In this document: positions 32,611-36,253 of the stretch, piece after piece
How the letters are laid out: every line of letters starts with the position of its first letter
Position numbering within the stretch: the stretch's first letter is position 1
From: Rubrivivax sp.
GTDB taxonomy: Bacteria; Pseudomonadota; Gammaproteobacteria; Burkholderiales; Burkholderiaceae_C
Reading direction: 5' to 3'
Assembly: GCA_021300575.1 (NCBI GenBank)
Contig: JAJTDM010000079.1
Coordinates: 1-36,253 of the forward strand
DNA: 36,253 nt
The notes under the pieces: generated by a model
Seen by the model: only the letters and a program-made list of their open reading frames with translations
Databases searched by the model: none
What the model was told of the DNA's origin: nothing
Made by a program: the position numbers and the translations under genes

Positions 32611-33456
32611 CGCCAGCAGCACCGGCAAGGTCATCGAGCCCAACACGCGTTGGGTGACCCCGCCCAGCAGCCACTCCCGCGCGCGCGCGCGGCCGTAGCA
32701 GCCCATCACCAGCAGATCGCTGCCGCGGTCGGCCGCCAGTGAGAGCAGCAAATCCCCCACACCGCGGCCGTTCGAGCCCTGGTGCAGCATCTGCGCCTGC
32801 ACACCGTGGGCCTGCAGCCAATCCTCCAGCCAGACATCCCGGGCAGCGCTCTGGCTGCCGTCCTGGTCGTCCGAGGGCTCGGACCACAGCGCCACGTCCA
32901 CCACCTGCGCGCTCTGCAGCATCGGCAGCGCCGCGGTCAGTGCACGTGCGGCTTCGCGCGTGGGCTTCCAGGCCACCAGCACCCTGCGCCCGACGCCGGA
33001 CCACTCCCCGAAGCTCGGCACCACCAGTGTCGGCCGTCCGCTGGCGATCGCCACCGAGGGCACGAAGTCGCCCGGCACGCCCCAGGCCAGGGCGTCTTCC
33101 GGGTCGTGCTGGCCCATGACCAGGAGGTCGTTGTACAGGGCCCGCTGGGCAAAGGCCGTCAGCATGGGGGCCTGGCCCGCATCGCACCAGGTGACCCCGG
33201 GGCCCGGTCTGGTCATCTGCGCGTCGAACTGTGCCCGGGCACGTTGACGGCGTTCGTCATCTGCGGCCTGCAGCATGATCGCGCCACCCGCGTCGCCCAT
33301 GCCGGCCATAGGCACGGCCACCCAGGCCGGCTCCACGGCAAGCATGGCCGTTACGCCCGCGTCGCAGGATTGGGCCAGTTCACGGGCCAGTTGCAGCCGC
33401 TGGGCGCTGCGGGGGGAACCATCCACATGGACCAGAAGGCGGCGCAGCGGGTTCAT
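32605..33456 (-). CDS. Tandem universal stress protein
   Basis: A 283-residue protein with two Usp domains (about residues 4-148 and 157-283). The first starts LRRLLVHVDGSPRSAQRLQLA. The second ends DLLVMGCYGRARAREWLLGGVTQRVLGSMTLPVLLAH, the UspA-type nucleotide-binding signature in slightly altered form. Usp proteins support survival under starvation, redox and membrane stress. The longest frame uses GTG at 33465; the ATG at 33456 has GGTGAG before it and gives the standard MNPLRRLLVHVDGS, so I use it. It lies 15 bases downstream of the outer-membrane protein gene, so the two are probably co-transcribed. Confidence 0.9.
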   Translation of the reverse strand: MNPLRRLLVHVDGSPRSAQRLQLARELAQSCDAGVTAMLAVEPAWVAVPMAGMGDAGGAIMLQAADDERRQRARAQFDAQMTRPGPGVTWCDAGQAPMLTAFAQRALYNDLLVMGQHDPEDALAWGVPGDFVPSVAIASGRPTLVVPSFGEWSGVGRRVLVAWKPTREAARALTAALPMLQSAQVVDVALWSEPSDDQDGSQSAARDVWLEDWLQAHGVQAQMLHQGSNGRGVGDLLLSLAADRGSDLLVMGCYGRARAREWLLGGVTQRVLGSMTLPVLLAH

Positions 33457-33470
33457 CGGGCTCACCCCCC

Positions 33471-34061
33471 TCAGAACCGGGCCACGATGCCGGCCGTCAC
33501 CTGGTCCACATCCACCGACTCGCCCTGCAGGCGACTGCGCAGCCGCTCGTACTCCAGGCGCGCGCCGAAGTTCTTGGTCCAGTCCACGCCCACGCCCGCA
33601 CCCCAGCCGAAGTGGGTGTGGGTTTCGCGTTGGCTGGTGCCCAGGTCTGCCACGCGCACCGTGCCCGACATGCGGGAAGTCAGCAACCCGGCCTTGCCGA
33701 ACACCGACCAGATGCCCTCTCTCGCCACGGCCAGTCCGTAGAGCCCGATCCCCTCACCCTTGAGTTCACCGCTGGCCACCGTGCTGTCGGCCAGGCTGCC
33801 CGAGAAGCGTGCGCGGCCGAGCCGGACGATCTCCGCCTGCGCCCCAAAGTTGGGGTGGAACATCTGGCCACCGTACAGCTTCCAGGCCGTGCCACTGCGG
33901 TCGCAGGTGAGGGCGCCGGTGCAGTCGATATCGGAGCGTGAGGTGCCGGCCGACAGGCCGACGAAGCTTTGGCCCTGGGCATTCAGGCCCGCGAGCCCGA
34001 GCAACAACGTGGCCAGGGCGGGAACGAGCGTGCGGCGGGTGCCGAAAGTCTTTGCATGCAT
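33471..34061 (-). CDS. Small outer-membrane beta-barrel protein
   Basis: A 196-residue exported protein. The signal peptide covers about residues 1-30 (TLVPALATLLLGLAGLNA). The mature part alternates polar and aromatic residues in eight likely strands (for example SFVGLSAGTSRSD, WSVFGKAGLLT, HFGWGAGVGVDWTKNFGARLEYERL) and ends in F, as outer-membrane barrels do. It resembles the OmpA/OmpW-like porin-fold group. A pair of cysteines (DCTGALTCD) in the first extracellular loop may form a disulfide. The ATG at 34061 has GGAGA upstream. Confidence 0.85.
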   Translation of the reverse strand: MHAKTFGTRRTLVPALATLLLGLAGLNAQGQSFVGLSAGTSRSDIDCTGALTCDRSGTAWKLYGGQMFHPNFGAQAEIVRLGRARFSGSLADSTVASGELKGEGIGLYGLAVAREGIWSVFGKAGLLTSRMSGTVRVADLGTSQRETHTHFGWGAGVGVDWTKNFGARLEYERLRSRLQGESVDVDQVTAGIVARF

Positions 34062-34142
34062 GGTGCAGATCTCCTGGGATACGCCGCCGGCAAGGGCCGG
34101 CAGCCGATGCCCGGATCGTGCCCAGTACCGTCCGGCCCCGAT

Positions 34143-34154
34143 TGCGCATGCGCA
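34143..34154. repeat. 12-bp perfect palindrome between divergent genes
   Basis: TGCGCATGCGCA lies in the 184-base gap between the outer-membrane protein gene (minus) and the large unknown gene (plus). Short perfect palindromes are common in GC-rich DNA, so significance is low. Confidence 0.3.
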
Positions 34155-34245
34155 GGGCCCGGCCGCGCCATCTGCTCGACGCTGACAGGTCTCTCAGGGA
34201 AAGACCTTCTATGAACCGCCCGCCCGGCACGGGATGATTCAAGAC

Positions 34246-36253
34246 ATGAACACGACATCCGACCCGCGCCCGCCGCACCGCTGGAAGTTCTTCCGCACGG
34301 GCGGCTTTGACCAGGTCTGCATCGAGACCGCGGACGACCTGCGGCACCTGGACCAGCTGGACCAGAAACTCTGGGCGGTGCTGACCGTGCCCACCAGCGG
34401 CCTGGAATTGGACGAGCACACCCTGCAACTCATCGACAGCCGGGGCGAAGGCTGCGTGCGAGCCCCCGACCTGCTGGCCGCGGTGAAGTGGACCTGTGAG
34501 GTGCTGCGCGATCCGCAGATCCTGTTCGAGCCCGGCGACACCCTGCCGCTTTCAGCGCTGGACGAGCGCCACGCCGACGGTGCCGCGGTGGCCGGTGCCG
34601 CCCGGGCTTTGCTGGCGGCCTTGGGCCGGCCTGACGCGCAGACTGTGGGGCTTGCCGATCTGGTGGACACCAGCGCGCTGTTCGCCCCCCACCAGTTCAA
34701 CGGCGATGGCGTGGTGGTCCCGGGCCTGACCCAGGAGCCCGATCTCTCAGCCGCCATCGCCCTGATCGTGGGTGCGCAAGGTGGCGTGCTGGACCGGAGT
34801 GGCGAACCGGGGGTGGACCAGGCCGCGCTGGACGCATTTGCCGCTGCCGCCCAGGCGGTGGGCGACTGGCGCGCCCAGGGCGAGGGCCCGGCCAGCGCGG
34901 TGATGGCCTGGGGTGCTGACACCCCGGCCGCAGCGGCAGCCTTCGAGGCCGTGCAGGCCAAGGTGGAGGATTACTTCACCCGCTGCCGCCTGGCGGCGTT
35001 CGACCCCCGCGCCGCCGGCGCCCTGAACGCCAGCGATCAGCACCTCATCGACTTGTCGGCCGGCCTGCTGGCCACCGATGGCGCTGCCATCGCCGCCCTG
35101 CCGTTGGCCCTGGTGCGCCCCGAAGCCCGGTTGCCGCTGCGCCACGGGCTCAACCCCGCCTGGAGTGCCGCCATCGGCGCCCTGCGTGACCGTGTGGTGA
35201 CGCCCGTGCTGGGCGAGGCCGACACCCTCAGCGTCGAGCAATGGCAGACCCTGTCCGCCCGGCTGCAGGCCTGGCGGGATTGGTTCGCCACCCGCCCCGC
35301 CACGCCCGTGGCAGACCTGGACGCCGCTGTGCTGCGTGACTTCGTCGCGGGTGACATGGTCGGGCGCATCGCCGCGCTCATCCAGGCCGATACGCAGTCG
35401 GGGGGCGCCGCCCAGCACCTGGGCCTGCTGGAAAAGCTGCTGCGCCTGCGGCGCGACCTGCTCACCCTGGTGCGCAATTTCGTCAACCTGGCCGACTTCT
35501 ACGCCCTCAAGGGCAAGGCGATCTTCCAGGCCGGCACCCTGTACCTGGATCAGCGCAGTTGCGACCTGGTGATGCGCGTGCGTGACGCCGGCCGGCATGC
35601 CGCCTTGGCACCGCTGTCGGGCACCTTTCTGGTGTATTGCCAGTGCACCCGCAAGGACGAAGCGCCCATCGACATCGTGGCGGCCGTCACGGGGGGCGAC
35701 GTCGACGAGATGATGGTGGTCGGCCGCAACGGGGTGTTCTACGACCGCCAGGGCCGGGACTGGCACGCCAGCGTGACGCGCATCGTGTCGCAGCCCATCA
35801 GCGTCCGTCAGGCCTTCTGGCTGCCCTACAGACGCCTGGCACGCATGGTGGGCGAGCAGGTCCAGAAGTTCGCCCTGGCCCAGGACAAGAAGATCGAGGC
35901 CTCCTCGACCTCGCTGGTGAACGCTGCGGGTGACAAGGTGGCCACTGCCGACAAGGTCGACAAGGCGGGCAAGCCGGTCGCGCCTGCGTCAAGCACCGCG
36001 CCGGCCGCCTTCGACATTGCCAAGTTCGCCGGCATCTTCGCGGCGGCGGGCTTGGCGGTGGGCGCCCTGGGCACGGCGCTGGCCGCCATCTTCAGCGGAT
36101 TCCTGTCGCTGCCGGCGTGGAAGATGCCATTGGTGGTGCTGGGCTTGATGCTGCTGGTGTCGGGTCCCTCGATGCTGCTGGCCTGGCTCAAGCTGCGCCG
36201 GCGCAACCTGGGGCCGCTGCTGGACGCCAACGGCTGGGCGGTGAACATCCGCG
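34246..36253 (+). CDS. Large membrane-anchored protein of unknown function (3' end outside window)
   Basis: I do not recognise a characterised family. An uninterrupted frame of 669 codons runs from ATG 34246 (in-frame ATG 34234 is an alternative) to the window edge. The N-terminal roughly 580 residues are soluble, rich in Ala, Leu and Asp. A short C-rich segment includes FLVYCQCTRKDEAP, followed by MMVVGRNGVFYDRQGRDW, which looks like a structured beta-rich domain. Two transmembrane helices come near residues 592-617 and 622-645, followed by a basic stop and WLKLRRRNLGPLLDANGWAVN, a C-terminal motif I recall from uncharacterised bacterial proteins. It has no export signal, so most of it is probably cytoplasmic. 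No clear ribosome-binding site is visible. Codon use is like its neighbours. The frame is a true gene; the function is open. Confidence 0.85.
   Translation, partial: MNTTSDPRPPHRWKFFRTGGFDQVCIETADDLRHLDQLDQKLWAVLTVPTSGLELDEHTLQLIDSRGEGCVRAPDLLAAVKWTCEVLRDPQILFEPGDTLPLSALDERHADGAAVAGAARALLAALGRPDAQTVGLADLVDTSALFAPHQFNGDGVVVPGLTQEPDLSAAIALIVGAQGGVLDRSGEPGVDQAALDAFAAAAQAVGDWRAQGEGPASAVMAWGADTPAAAAAFEAVQAKVEDYFTRCRLAAFDPRAAGALNASDQHLIDLSAGLLATDGAAIAALPLALVRPEARLPLRHGLNPAWSAAIGALRDRVVTPVLGEADTLSVEQWQTLSARLQAWRDWFATRPATPVADLDAAVLRDFVAGDMVGRIAALIQADTQSGGAAQHLGLLEKLLRLRRDLLTLVRNFVNLADFYALKGKAIFQAGTLYLDQRSCDLVMRVRDAGRHAALAPLSGTFLVYCQCTRKDEAPIDIVAAVTGGDVDEMMVVGRNGVFYDRQGRDWHASVTRIVSQPISVRQAFWLPYRRLARMVGEQVQKFALAQDKKIEASSTSLVNAAGDKVATADKVDKAGKPVAPASSTAPAAFDIAKFAGIFAAAGLAVGALGTALAAIFSGFLSLPAWKMPLVVLGLMLLVSGPSMLLAWLKLRRRNLGPLLDANGWAVNIR

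Noticed and set aside
34143..34154. TGCGCATGCGCA as an operator
   Set aside because: A 12-bp palindrome of alternating GC steps is expected by chance at this composition; nothing else supports a regulatory role.
34747..35766. A 339-codon minus-strand open frame at the right end
   Set aside because: The plus strand is open for 669 codons with membrane helices and a structured C-terminus, while the minus product is low complexity. The plus strand is the gene.

Overview
The window is a GC-rich, gene-dense chromosomal segment. It looks betaproteobacterial, probably Burkholderiales and most likely Comamonadaceae. The signs are the TonB-ExbB-ExbD-ExbD-TPR operon layout, the MarR-controlled CoA-thioester aromatic cluster, an Entner-Doudoroff edd-eda pair, and dispersed palindromes of the type common in that family. 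I see no rRNA, CRISPR array, transposase or phage gene. The assignment to a family is inference.

Layout. (1) 1-1390: end of edd followed by eda (Entner-Doudoroff pathway). (2) 1424-2793, minus strand: an SDR oxidoreductase overlapping a GDT1-type manganese exporter. (3) 2867-9407: a catabolic cluster with an MBL-fold hydrolase divergent from a fused flavin monooxygenase/old-yellow-enzyme protein, then a crotonase-fold protein, an acyl-CoA dehydrogenase and a MarR regulator. This resembles the aerobic 2-aminobenzoyl-CoA / salicylyl-CoA type of hybrid pathway, but no dedicated aryl-CoA ligase or thiolase is next to it. An 18-bp palindrome in the divergent promoter is the best operator candidate. 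(4) 9386-13161, minus: tonB-exbB-exbD1-exbD2-TPR, the energy supply for TonB-dependent outer-membrane uptake. (5) 13446-18620, minus: tRNA-Thr(CGT) with its own promoter and terminator, fbp, pepN, and prfB with the classical programmed +1 frameshift.

(6) 18668-25494: an alpha/beta hydrolase, a GNAT acetyltransferase, a PfkB sugar kinase, an acyl-CoA synthetase, an arginase-family enzyme and a C-terminal processing protease. (7) 25688-28551: divergent ATPase and permease genes of an Fbp-type ferric-iron ABC importer, with a Fur box in the shared promoter and no substrate-binding protein nearby. (8) 28589-34061: a likely stress or envelope locus with a triple-BON protein, a host-attachment-family protein, a Lon protease, a tandem universal stress protein and a small outer-membrane beta-barrel. 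(9) 34246-end: a large membrane-anchored protein of unknown function, cut by the window edge.

Two themes run through the window: iron (TonB system and Fbp importer) and CoA-thioester catabolism feeding central carbon (MarR cluster, acyl-CoA synthetase, Entner-Doudoroff enzymes, FBPase). I did not find a plainly new biological system. The most open questions are the unknown membrane protein at the right end, the exact substrate of the MarR cluster, and the logic of the BON/attachment/Lon/Usp locus. Several start codons were chosen by me from alignment to family N-termini and ribosome-binding sites rather than by taking the longest reading frame.
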